Positions 24,970 to 33,087 of a DNA stretch of 64,000 nt are shown one piece after another. The notes below the pieces were generated by a model. It ran no database searches. It was not told the DNA's origin and saw only the letters and a list, made by a program, of their open reading frames with translations. Origin of the DNA: Terriglobia bacterium (lineage in GTDB: Bacteria; Acidobacteriota; Terriglobia; Versatilivoradales; Versatilivoraceae); the NCBI GenBank assembly GCA_951813285.1, contig OX638355.1:2170653-2234652 (forward strand), in the 5' to 3' direction. Every line of letters starts with the position of its first letter. Position 1 is the first letter of the stretch. The position numbers and the translations under genes are program-made.

Positions 24970-26001
24970 GTGCAAAGGCGGGTTGTCTCCCACCCTCATC
25001 GGCGCTTCTGGAAAACGGCGGTTGCCCTGGTCGGCCTGCTGCTGCTGGGTGCGTCAGGGTTCTGGCTGCTGGAGGGCATGGAGCTGCTGGATGCCCTCTA
25101 CATGGCAGTGATCACCTTGAGCACGGTGGGCTTCGGTGAAGTCAAGCCTCTGACGCCGGGTGGCAAGCTCTTCACCATCGTGCTCATTCTGGGAGCCGGA
25201 TGGCTGGCCATGTACCTGCTGAGCGGCATGGCCGATTTCCTGCTCTCCGGCGAAGGACGGGCCTACCTCCAAAAACGACGCTTGCTCCGCATGTTGGACA
25301 AACTCTCCGATCACGTCATCGTCTGCGGCTACGGCCGGGTGGGCCGCCACGTGGCTCAGGAATTGGACGCCCAAGGCCTGCCCTTCGTCGTGATCGATCC
25401 CTTGCCCGAAAAGATCAGCCAGGTGGACCAATCCGGTTTCCCGGCGCTCCAGGGGGACGCTGCCAACGAAGCTCTATTGGCTCAAGCCGGAATCGAGCGG
25501 GCCCGCGGTCTGCTGGTGGCGGCCGATTCCGATGCCCAGAACGTGTTCATCGTGCTCAGCGCGCGCAGCGTGAGGTCGGACCTCCTGATCGTGGCCCGGG
25601 CCATCGACGAGCAGTCGGAAAGCAAGCTGGTGAAAGCCGGCGCCAACCGGGTGATCTTGCCCTATCAATTCAGCGGCCGCAGGATGGTCGCCATGCTGAT
25701 CCGGCCCGAAGTGGCAAACTTCCTGGATGAAGTGGCCTACGGGGGCGGCCTCGAGCTCCACATGGAGCAGTTCCGACTCTCGCCGGACTCGCCGCTGGTG
25801 GGCCAGACCCTGGAGCAGTGCCGGTGGCGCGCTCGCTTCGGCGTCACGGTTCTGGCCTGCAAGCTGACCGATGGCGGGATCAACGCCAGCCCCTCCGGCG
25901 ATACCCGATTGACAGCCGGTCTGAGGATGATCGTTCTCGGAACCCGGGAACAGCTCCGAAGCCTGCCCGCCCTGGCCCAGGGGAAGCTCGAAGCCTTTTA
26001 G
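24970..26001 (+). CDS. Potassium channel protein with TrkA-N (RCK) domains
   Basis: 343 residues. Two transmembrane helices flank a pore loop whose selectivity filter is TVGFGE (52-57) instead of the canonical TVGYGD. An RCK domain follows with the NAD-binding motif VIVCGYGRVGRH (117-127), an aspartate at VVIDPLPE, and then a TrkA-C domain (LHMEQFRLSPDSPLVGQTL) at the C-terminus. The GTG start at 24970 follows an AAGGGG site. It forms a ligand-gated inner-membrane K+ channel, presumably tetrameric. The stop is directly adjacent to that of the convergent epimerase gene, with no bases between. Confidence 0.88.
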   Translation: MQRRVVSHPHRRFWKTAVALVGLLLLGASGFWLLEGMELLDALYMAVITLSTVGFGEVKPLTPGGKLFTIVLILGAGWLAMYLLSGMADFLLSGEGRAYLQKRRLLRMLDKLSDHVIVCGYGRVGRHVAQELDAQGLPFVVIDPLPEKISQVDQSGFPALQGDAANEALLAQAGIERARGLLVAADSDAQNVFIVLSARSVRSDLLIVARAIDEQSESKLVKAGANRVILPYQFSGRRMVAMLIRPEVANFLDEVAYGGGLELHMEQFRLSPDSPLVGQTLEQCRWRARFGVTVLACKLTDGGINASPSGDTRLTAGLRMIVLGTREQLRSLPALAQGKLEAF

Positions 26002-27021
26002 CTAAACGTTATACCGGCTCCTGATTCGAGGAATCAGGTACCGGCTGAAGGCGGCCTCCTTGTCGTAGCGGGGCGACCAGCCCCAATCGGTGCGGGCTGC
26101 CGAATCGTCCACTTCAGCCGGCCAGGAATCCACGATGCCCTGGCGCTTTGGGTCGGGGTCGAAGTCGATCTCGGCATGAGGCCACTCCTCGAGGATGCGT
26201 TGCTGTATTTCGGCGGCCGTCATGCTGAAGCTGCTGACGTTGTACTCGGTCTGACGGAGCTTGTCCCGAGGGGCCTTCTGGAGTTGCAGCAGGGCGTTGA
26301 TGGCGTCCGGCATGACGATGAAGGGGAGGCGGGTGTCGGGGACCACGAAGCAGCCGTACCTCTTCCCACTAGCGGCGGCATGGATCATCTCCGGAGCATA
26401 GTCGGTGGTGCCGCCGCTGGGCAGGGTGACGGCGCTGATGAGCCCGGGGAACCGGATGCAGCGGAAGTCGATTCCGCGGCTCGATGAATCGGCCGCCAAC
26501 TGCCGGTAGTGGTTGGCGTAATAGCGCCCCAGATGCTCGCAGTAGAGCTTGTTGCAGCCGTACATGGTGGTGGGGAAGTTCCACTCCGTTTCCCTGACCT
26601 TTCCGGTGCGTTGCTTGACAGCCCGGCCGGGGAGTCCGTAGGCGGCGATGGAGCTGGGGAACATGAATTTCACCGAGCGGCCGTGCCACTGAGACTGCTC
26701 GACGGCCATCTGGAGCAGTCTCAGCGTGCCGCCCGCGTTCACCCGGTGGGCGGCATCGGGGGTAAACTCGGCCCGCGTGGACAGCAGAGCCGCCAGGTGA
26801 TAGACGGTGTGGATCTCGTATTCGCTTTGCATCCGCTCCAGCAGTCTCTCGTCCAGAATGTCTCCGTTGACGCAGGCCTTGCATTGACTTCCGATCCGGT
26901 TGTCGATGGGCCGGATATCCAGGGAGACCAGGTCGTCGACGCCTTCATCCGCCAGCCGGCCAATGAGCCCATGCCCCATTTCACCGCTGGCACCGGTGAT
27001 CAAGGTGGCGGTCTGTCTCAT
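26002..27021 (-). CDS. NAD-dependent epimerase/dehydratase, L-threonine dehydrogenase-like
   Basis: 339 residues of the extended short-chain dehydrogenase family. It has the NAD motif GASGEMG (10-16), an acidic ribose-binding residue at LVSLDIRP, the active-site serine region MFPSSIAAYGLP and the catalytic YxxxK pair Tyr154/Lys158 in MYGCNKLY. The GGTTDYAPEMIHAAASGKRY segment, with its Tyr-Ala-x-Glu-x-x-His-Ala pattern, matches bacterial UDP-galactose-epimerase-like L-threonine 3-dehydrogenases, so threonine oxidation to 2-amino-3-ketobutyrate is the favoured role. No 2-amino-3-ketobutyrate ligase (kbl) is adjacent, which leaves the call open. Confidence 0.82.
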   Translation of the reverse strand: MRQTATLITGASGEMGHGLIGRLADEGVDDLVSLDIRPIDNRIGSQCKACVNGDILDERLLERMQSEYEIHTVYHLAALLSTRAEFTPDAAHRVNAGGTLRLLQMAVEQSQWHGRSVKFMFPSSIAAYGLPGRAVKQRTGKVRETEWNFPTTMYGCNKLYCEHLGRYYANHYRQLAADSSSRGIDFRCIRFPGLISAVTLPSGGTTDYAPEMIHAAASGKRYGCFVVPDTRLPFIVMPDAINALLQLQKAPRDKLRQTEYNVSSFSMTAAEIQQRILEEWPHAEIDFDPDPKRQGIVDSWPAEVDDSAARTDWGWSPRYDKEAAFSRYLIPRIRSRYNV

Positions 27022-27254
27022 CGGTTCTTGCTCCTGTTCCTGTCCTTGCCGTCGCAGGAGGCTTCAATGAGAAAGCGATCCCGTGATTGACCGCTGAAAT
27101 GTCTCCAGGTGATGCCGGCCTGGCTGGAAACGTCGCTGAAGAGTTCCCGAGGGGATTGTCCGGCAGAAACAACTGAGCGACGATCGGCGAAGGACCCAAA
27201 AGAGTTATCCACGATAAAGGCCGGAAATTGAGGCATGGAAGCCGAGAGATGGGG

Positions 27255-27683
27255 TCAAATCACGTAGAAGGACTGGGGGTTGGCTCCCGGAACCACGCTT
27301 GGCGAGATGCGGGCGTCGAATGTAACGAACCGGCCCTGCCGTTCGACGGCCAGCGCCAAAAGATAAACATCGGTGATCTGTTTGGAACCAATCACCTGAT
27401 TCCAATCAACAACGCCCGGGTGCAGAAGACTGGTTTGATCGGGCCAGAATTGATGATGGCTGGTGGCCGTCGCCTCACAGAGGCGTCCGGCAACGAGGGA
27501 CGCTGCCAAGCTATTGGGATAGGTCGGGTGGGCCATGATCAGCAAACACCCGTTCTGGGTGATTGGGCAGGTCGCCCAACCGTGCTGGATGTTGTCTCTC
27601 AGCCAACGCCTGGCGGGCTCGTGATGCAGGTGTTCGGCATCCAGCAACGCGATCAGGACGTTAACGTCCAGCAAGGCTCGCAT
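27255..27683 (-). CDS. vapC: PIN-domain toxin, VapC type
   Basis: 142-residue PIN ribonuclease toxin. The first catalytic aspartate is Asp6 in LLDVNVLIALLD, and acidic residues recur at ITDVYLLALAVE and FVTFDARI. The centre reads CPITQNG, where many relatives have CPLTENG, so the usual second acidic residue is a glutamine here; whether the toxin is fully active is uncertain. The start overlaps the antitoxin stop by one base (TGATG), the normal arrangement for a toxin-antitoxin pair. Expected activity: cleavage of tRNA or other structured RNA when freed from the antitoxin. Confidence 0.88.
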   Translation of the reverse strand: MRALLDVNVLIALLDAEHLHHEPARRWLRDNIQHGWATCPITQNGCLLIMAHPTYPNSLAASLVAGRLCEATATSHHQFWPDQTSLLHPGVVDWNQVIGSKQITDVYLLALAVERQGRFVTFDARISPSVVPGANPQSFYVI

Positions 27684-27934
27684 CAGTCGCCCATCTCTTG
27701 GCGCAGCCGGTCGATCAGTTGGTTGGTGAGGACACCGCCACGTTTGGGAAACGGACGAAAGCCGAACTCGGCACCCGGCTCTTCTGTCTGGCTCTCCAGT
27801 CCGTCCCGGCCGGTGGGAGCCAGCGAATGCCGGAGCATGTCCGATATCACTGCACCGGCCGATTTCGACTCGCGTTTTGCGACTTCCTTGACGGCAATCA
27901 GCAAGTCATCGTCGATATTCAGAGTCGTTCGCAT
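27683..27934 (-). CDS. vapB: Ribbon-helix-helix antitoxin, VapB type
   Basis: 83 residues. The N-terminus MRTTLNIDDDLLIAVKEVAKRESKS is a ribbon-helix-helix DNA-binding strand and helix; the C-terminal tail GVLTNQLIDRLRQEMGD would wrap the PIN toxin. It lies directly upstream of vapC and overlaps it by one base. By family behaviour it autorepresses the operon, but no operator is evident in the ~100 bp upstream. Confidence 0.87.
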   Translation of the reverse strand: MRTTLNIDDDLLIAVKEVAKRESKSAGAVISDMLRHSLAPTGRDGLESQTEEPGAEFGFRPFPKRGGVLTNQLIDRLRQEMGD

Positions 27935-28061
27935 GGATGAATCCCAACCGGAAGACCACAGGGGGTGATGCTAGCACACCATGCATCACGCATCAATGTT
28001 CTGCATAATCTGTCTATCGATGGAGCCTTTTGCAAAATTCCGCAGGTAGGGGAATCGAGTA

Positions 28062-28177
28062 GGGGACGTTGTTGAATTACTGGAATAACTTCGATCGGCC
28101 GCTCCTGAATTGCTTTGATTCAATAACGTCTCCTACGCGTTCTCTACAAGTTATTCCAGTAATTCAACAACGTCCCC
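28062..28177. mobile_element. Inverted-repeat (MITE/REP-like) element, 116 bp, perfect 30-bp arms
   Basis: The left arm 28062-28091 (GGGGACGTTGTTGAATTACT and ten further bases) and the right arm 28148-28177 are perfect reverse complements over 30 bp. Between them is a decayed third arm (about 28107-28133). The same arm occurs at 5535-5606. The right arm contains the stop codon and last eight codons of the 28151-28609 gene. Confidence 0.7.
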
Positions 28178-28609
28178 GGCGCTGCCAAGACTTTCGGTGA
28201 CCTCGCGTACCTTCAAGATGCCAGCCGCGAGGGCACGCTCCTTTGCGCTTGGTGTCGAGGCCACGCTACACTTCCCGAATGCCTTGTCAGCTACAGTGTT
28301 GGCTTCCTCAATAATGAGCTCCGTCCGCAGGGCACGATACTCCGTTAGGATAACGGATGGAGAAGGCGATACCGTTCGGACACCCTTGTGTTCGAACTTG
28401 GAAAGGTACTCCCCATGCTCAATCGTGAGGTCGCAGCGAGACAGGCGAGTGCCAAACGTCTTTCCTTCGTGCGCCAACCGCATCGAGTCAATAAGAACAC
28501 GTGCTTTGCTCTCCACCTCGATGATCAATGGTTGGCAGTCTCGACAGAGTCCGTTGGAATCAACCGATAAGAATAGGCCTTTCTTGTCGCACCATCTGCA
28601 TTGTGCCAT
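28151..28609 (-). CDS. Zinc-ribbon hypothetical protein with element-derived C-terminus
   Basis: 152 residues. The N-terminus has a treble-clef or zinc-ribbon knuckle, CRWCDKKGLFLSVDSNGLCRDC (two CxxC pairs, residues 4-25), followed by a helical domain (ESKARVLIDSMRLAHEGKTF...RLSRCDLTIEHGEYLSKFE) that I recall from an uncharacterised family in Firmicutes and others. The last residues, GDVVELLE-stop, are encoded entirely by the right arm of the 28062-28177 inverted-repeat element, so the natural C-terminus appears to have been replaced by element insertion. Function unknown; possibly a partially degraded cargo gene of the local accessory cluster. Confidence 0.6.
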   Translation of the reverse strand: MAQCRWCDKKGLFLSVDSNGLCRDCQPLIIEVESKARVLIDSMRLAHEGKTFGTRLSRCDLTIEHGEYLSKFEHKGVRTVSPSPSVILTEYRALRTELIIEEANTVADKAFGKCSVASTPSAKERALAAGILKVREVTESLGSAGDVVELLE

Positions 28610-28751
28610 TTTGGATTCCTTGACTATTGCAGGGGTTGAATTCTTGGGATCTTGGATCTAGACAGTCAGTTGCACCCAAGTAAACTAGCGCTCAGGATGA
28701 GGCGCGTGGTAAAGCGCACAGCACTCTATCAAGTGCCTCTCGACCCCATAG

Positions 28752-29093
28752 TTAGCTATTCTCATCCTCGCCAGTCTCAAGTCTCTCTGCTTCCTCGTCT
28801 CGCACGACTCGTTCCAGTTGTGAGCGATGCTCGTCTAGGAATAGGGCTGGGGCGGAGGATTCCGCCGCTAGGGCGTTCGATAGACTGCGCCGGAAGGAAA
28901 CGATCTCCACGCGAAGCCCGAGAGTCTTTACTGCCCGAACCGTTCCGAGATAATCCTTATCTCCAGAAACCACTACGGCTGTGTCAAAGGCTCGATTCGA
29001 TGCGTGCCTGAGAATCCTTGTAGCGAGAGCAACATCTACACCCTTTTCCGTGTGCGTACGCCAAGTTTGTTCACAACGTTTGCACCGTGAAAT
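28752..29093 (-). pseudogene. 5'-truncated NYN-domain (LabA/PIN-like) nuclease remnant
   Basis: Reading from an in-frame stop at 29094-29096 the frame encodes EKGVDVALATRILRHASN, then FDTAVVVSGDKDYLGTVRAV and GLRVEIVSFRRSLSNAL, the middle and C-terminal core of the NYN (Nedd4-BP1/YacP-like) RNase fold, including the second catalytic acidic motif SGDKDY and the EKGVDVAL block. The N-terminal strand with the first aspartate (FIDGxN in relatives) is missing and a stop lies directly upstream, so the gene is broken. An ATG-free GTG at 28973 could only start a 73-residue fragment. Confidence 0.6.
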
Positions 29094-29209
29094 CTAACGG
29101 CTGGGTTCGGTTGCGGGACGCCAGGCGGACGTTTCCCTTCAACCGGCCACTATGAGGCCATCTGAAAATCGCCGCTTACTGTACATGCTTAGTCCTGTTG
29201 GTATATGGA

Positions 29210-29548
29210 TTAGTCGTTGATCGTGCTTTCGAGCGCTTTGGCGCAGTATGCATTCAGACTCTTGCCTTCTTTCATGGCTGCCAACGCCAGGCTTTCATGC
29301 AACTCTCGATCCACTCGAAGGTTAAACTTCCCCGAGTACTTTTTTCCAGCCAACCCGGGAGGGAGCGGTTCATTGTCCTTTTCTGAAATTTCTATCCACT
29401 CCTCGATAACAGCGCACAATTCGGCAAATACCTTCTGTTCATTCTTTCCGTGCACACCACCAAACATGAGTTCCGGGCACCGGCCAACATAGCAGCGGTC
29501 TTCCTCGGACCACTCCACGATCTTTCGATATTGAGCTGATTTCTTCAT
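29210..29548 (-). CDS. hicB: HicB-family antitoxin
   Basis: 112 residues. The N-terminal HicB partial RNase-H-like fold is seen in KIVEWSEEDRCYVGRCPELMFGGVHG, followed by a helix and a C-terminal ribbon-helix-helix segment (KFNLRVDRELHESLALAAMKEGKSLNAYCAKAL) for DNA binding. Its ATG overlaps the stop of the upstream hicA by four bases (ATGA). In this family it neutralises HicA and represses the operon. Confidence 0.9.
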   Translation of the reverse strand: MKKSAQYRKIVEWSEEDRCYVGRCPELMFGGVHGKNEQKVFAELCAVIEEWIEISEKDNEPLPPGLAGKKYSGKFNLRVDRELHESLALAAMKEGKSLNAYCAKALESTIND

Positions 29549-29739
29549 TCCGACACCTTGGCGATGGCTGCTTTCACCGCCTTTTCCTGGTACGGCTTCG
29601 CATCCGAACCCAAAGAGCCACTGATCGTTATCTGCGCGCCCCTGGAATGCCTGAAGTTTCGATGGCTGCCCTTACCACCACGATTCCGGAACCCGGCAGT
29701 TTCAAGGCTTTGGACTAGTTCGCGGATTTTCGGGGGCAC
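29545..29739 (-). CDS. hicA: HicA-family mRNA interferase toxin
   Basis: 64-residue double-stranded-RNA-binding-fold toxin. It has PPKIRELVQSLETAGF, then the catalytic GSHRNFRH region with the essential histidine (GKGSHRNF), then ITISGSLGSDAKPYQEKAVKAAI. The GTG start at 29739 lacks a strong ribosome-binding site. The toxin gene precedes the antitoxin gene, as usual for hicAB. A TAGTAT -10-like box lies just upstream on the minus strand, leaving a very short leader. Confidence 0.9.
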   Translation of the reverse strand: MPPKIRELVQSLETAGFRNRGGKGSHRNFRHSRGAQITISGSLGSDAKPYQEKAVKAAIAKVSE

Positions 29740-30197
29740 TTCGATATGATACTACATTAGTACCACTACTGCCATCCCCACTGAAGGGGCAATCGTGATG
29801 GGAGGAGGACCTCCTGGGAGCGCGGGCGTCCCGCCCGCACCATGCCGGGCGCAGCCCGGCCCGACTCCCCCATCCGGATTAAGCGGGAACGGCGCCACGG
29901 CTCTCCTTCCGCCCCGGCTGAGGCGGCGCCCGCCGGGAGGGTCGCCCGCCGGGTCGGCGGGGAAAGGATGCGGGCGGGACGCCCGCGCTCCCAGGGGGTG
30001 CCATCCGGCTGACGACCTCTCAGGAATCTGACGGGCGGCCTCTCCTTCCTGCGCGGCAGCTTCTCATCCTGTTAATCCTGTCTATCGATGTTCAATAATC
30101 CGGGCGTTTCACTCTCGAATGATCCGCCCGGCAGGGCGGGGGCACGGCTCGCCATTGATTGACAACAGTCATCGCCCAGAGGCGCCCACGTTCAAGC
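29740..30197. other. Intergenic stretch with a palindromic repeat
   Basis: No gene. It holds the family D inverted-repeat element (29811-29997) and a CTCATCCTGTTAATCCTGTC tract at about 30064-30085 belonging to the dispersed repeat vocabulary of this genome. The segment next to hicA must contain its promoter. Confidence 0.6.
29811..29997. repeat. Dispersed GC-rich inverted-repeat element, family D copy 2
   Basis: Left arm CTCCTGGGAGCGCGGGCGTC plus CCGCCCGC (29811-29838) and its reverse complement at about 29970-29997 flank ~130 bp of GC-rich spacer with further short palindromes (GCCCGCCGGG). Same arms as at 13083-13295. Confidence 0.65.
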
Positions 30198-32948
30198 TCA
30201 CCGAGGGGGTGTTCCCTGGGCTTCCTCGGCGGCCTTGAGCTGACGATATTTTTCGGCCTGTTCCCGGGCTTGCTGTTGGCGTCCCAGTCTCCGGTAGGCG
30301 CGGACCAGGCCGTAGCGCAGCTTGCTCTCCCGGGGCGCGAGTCGAACAGCCGATTCGAAATGCCGGGCCGCTTCTTCAGGATTTCCTTGCGCCAGAGCCA
30401 ATTGGCCCAGTTGATAGTGGGGCTCGACCAGGGAGGCATCCAGGTCCAGGGCCTTCCTGAGCAGATCGGCCGAACGGGATCGGGCCGCTTCATCTCCCGA
30501 ATCGCCCACTTTGGCCAGCAGGAGGCCGTATTCATGGTAGAAAGAGGCATTCAGAGGAAACTGCCGGATGCCCCGTTGGAAGGTTTCTCCGGCTTCACGG
30601 GTTTTGCCTGCCAGCCTTTGCGCCACGCCCAGCCCCAGGTGGGCCTTGGCGGAACCGGGATCCAGTTCGAGGGCCCGGGCGTAGGACTGTATGGCCCCCC
30701 GGGTATAGTCCAGCTTGGCCTGAACGAAACCCCTGGTCTCAAAGAGGCGAGCTGAAGCCGGATGCTTCTCGACGCCCTGGTCGAGAGCCTGGAGAGCCAG
30801 ATGCCACCGAAGCCGGGGGCCTCGGCTCGGTTCGAGCCAATAGTTCAGCAGACCCTCGTCTGCAAGAAGCCGGACCAGGTCCAGGTAGTTGGATTCCTCG
30901 GTCGCATTCCGGCTTATGGCTCTCTGAAAGGCTGCGAGGGCTTCCCCCACCTTTTCCTGCCCTTGATAGCAGTGGCCCAGGAGATTTTGGATTTTGCTGT
31001 TTCCCTGCTCTCCGGAGAGAACCTCGACCAAGGTTTGTTGGCAATCGGCGAACCGGCCGGTGCGGAATTGCACCAAGCCGAGATGGTAGCCCACGGTCAG
31101 AGGGTCAGGATGATTCGAGCCAATGGAGTTGAACAGCCTCTCGGCGGTTTCGTAGTCTCCCGCCTCTCCGGCAATTCGGCCATAGAGCAACCGGGTCTGA
31201 GGGTCCACCGAGGTCTTCTCGGACATCTCAGCCAAAATCTGGCGAGCCTGGTCTCCATTTCCCTGTTTGTAGTGGTGGCTGAGGACCGCTGCAAGGGCTT
31301 GGGGGTCCTGAAGCGGCAGTTCATTGGATGACCGGGGTAACTCCGGTCCCGCGTCAGACTCTCGCCTGGACTCCTCGGCCTCCTTCATCCGGCGAAAGGT
31401 CTTCAAATGGGACCGCGCTTCCTCGCCCCGCCCCAGGCGGCGGTAGGCCCGCGCCAGCAGATAGTGAACCCTGCTCTGATCGGGACTCAACCTGGCGGCG
31501 GTTTCCAGATGGGGGAGCGCCTCGCCGGCTCGATCCCTCTCCAAGGCCAGCCGACCGAGCTGGTAATGCGCTACGGGAAGAGAGGCATCCAGCTTGACGG
31601 CTTTCTGCAGCAGGCCAACGGCCCGTTTCACGGCGCCGTCGTCCCCGGTTTCTCCGGCTTTGAGGAGCATCAGGCCATATTCCTGATAGTGGGCTCCGTG
31701 GGAGGGGAACTTCCGGATGCCCTCTTCGAAGGTGGCGGCGGCATCCTCCCGACTTCCCGCTGTTCGCTGGGCTATGGCCAGCCCCAAGTTGGCTTTGGCC
31801 GAGTTGGGATTGATTTCGAGAGCCCGGCGGTAGGATCGGACGGCATCCTCACTGTAGAGCATGGCCGTTTCAGCCAGTCCCTTCATTCGATAGAGACGGT
31901 CGGAGCGGGGAACGCGGCCCACTCCCTTTTCGGCAATTCGTATCAGGACCCGCCAAATCTGATGCTCGGCCAGCAACTGCACGGCATCCAGATAGTGGGA
32001 CTCCTCGGCCGGCTCCAGCTCCATGGCCCGTTCGAAGGAGGCAACGGCGCTCTGCAACTGGTTCTGAGCCGCGTAACAGTGACCCAGCAAATTGTGGATC
32101 GGTCCGGAGGGTTGGCCCTTCTCGATCGCCTCCAGCAGAGTTTGGCGGCTGCGGTCGATCCTGTCGGACCGAAGCTGCATGAGGGCGATCTGGTAGCTTA
32201 GCGCCGCGGCCTCGGGATAGGTGGAACGGATGGACAGGAAGAGCTTCTCGGCGGTGGCGTAATCTTCGGCATTGGCTGCCGTCGTGGCGCAGGCAAAGAC
32301 ATCGCCGGGGGGCAATGACCGGTTGAGCGCCATCGATTCCAAAGTTGCCCGGGCCTGATCCGTCTTGCCCAGGGCATATTGGGCCCTGGCCAGAGCAGCC
32401 ACCGCTTCGCCCTGGCCGCGCACACGTTCAGGCACCGACGCCAGGAGCTCCACCGCACGTGCATACTCTCCGGAATTTACCAGAATCATTCCCAGCAGGA
32501 ACCGAGTGAGCTGGTCGCCGGGAACCTTGGCCAGCACCTGCTCCAGATTGGCCTTGGCTTCTGCAAACCGGCGCCGGGACCATTGGGTCAGCGCCAGATT
32601 GCGACGAATGGCGGCGCTGTCGGGAGCCAGTTTCAACGCCCGACGGTAGTAGCGGGCGGCTTCCTCCATCCTGTTCTGCATTCCCAGAAGCTGGCCCAGC
32701 CTGGCAAGATAAGAGGGATTGCCGGGAACCAGTTCTACCGCCCGTCGCAACTCGGTCTCGGCATTCCGCAGGTCTCCATCCCGAATGAACCGGGAAGCGT
32801 TGGCCAGGTGCGTTTCGGCTTGAGCATCCGCGGGGGATGAGTCGGCGGGAAGCGTGGATGAAGCGAAGATGAGGGTGACGGCAACCGCGGCGCGGCGCCA
32901 ATGCTGCCTGGCAGCCCCGCACCTGTCGGTTTTGCTGGGACCGGTCAC
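30198..32948 (-). CDS. Secreted or periplasmic TPR-repeat protein with internal duplication
   Basis: About 916 residues. A possible signal peptide (RRAAVAVTLIFASSTLPADSS) is followed almost entirely by tetratricopeptide repeats (~20 units), for example NAETELRRAVELVPGNPSYLARLGQLL. The protein contains a long internal duplication of ~340 residues: blocks such as IHNLLGHCYAAQNQLQSAVA and IQNLLGHCYQGQEKVGEALA, or LPVAHYQLGRLALERDRAGE and LVEPHYQLGQLALAQGNPEE, occur in the same order in both halves. GTG 32948 is a plausible start; a TTG at 32987 is the alternative. It is probably a scaffold for protein-protein contacts in the periplasm. No operon partner is obvious. Confidence 0.8.
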   Translation of the reverse strand: MTGPSKTDRCGAARQHWRRAAVAVTLIFASSTLPADSSPADAQAETHLANASRFIRDGDLRNAETELRRAVELVPGNPSYLARLGQLLGMQNRMEEAARYYRRALKLAPDSAAIRRNLALTQWSRRRFAEAKANLEQVLAKVPGDQLTRFLLGMILVNSGEYARAVELLASVPERVRGQGEAVAALARAQYALGKTDQARATLESMALNRSLPPGDVFACATTAANAEDYATAEKLFLSIRSTYPEAAALSYQIALMQLRSDRIDRSRQTLLEAIEKGQPSGPIHNLLGHCYAAQNQLQSAVASFERAMELEPAEESHYLDAVQLLAEHQIWRVLIRIAEKGVGRVPRSDRLYRMKGLAETAMLYSEDAVRSYRRALEINPNSAKANLGLAIAQRTAGSREDAAATFEEGIRKFPSHGAHYQEYGLMLLKAGETGDDGAVKRAVGLLQKAVKLDASLPVAHYQLGRLALERDRAGEALPHLETAARLSPDQSRVHYLLARAYRRLGRGEEARSHLKTFRRMKEAEESRRESDAGPELPRSSNELPLQDPQALAAVLSHHYKQGNGDQARQILAEMSEKTSVDPQTRLLYGRIAGEAGDYETAERLFNSIGSNHPDPLTVGYHLGLVQFRTGRFADCQQTLVEVLSGEQGNSKIQNLLGHCYQGQEKVGEALAAFQRAISRNATEESNYLDLVRLLADEGLLNYWLEPSRGPRLRWHLALQALDQGVEKHPASARLFETRGFVQAKLDYTRGAIQSYARALELDPGSAKAHLGLGVAQRLAGKTREAGETFQRGIRQFPLNASFYHEYGLLLAKVGDSGDEAARSRSADLLRKALDLDASLVEPHYQLGQLALAQGNPEEAARHFESAVRLAPRESKLRYGLVRAYRRLGRQQQAREQAEKYRQLKAAEEAQGTPPR

Positions 32949-33087
32949 CGGATCAGACCTGGGTTGAAGTTGGGGTAGCGGCCACAAATCCAGTATAGAA
33001 ATCCGGCCGATCCGGTGTCAAACCTGGAGAGGCACTTGTCTGAGCCCCCCTGTTCACCCCAAGCGGCTGTTCCGCAACCGGGAGGAG

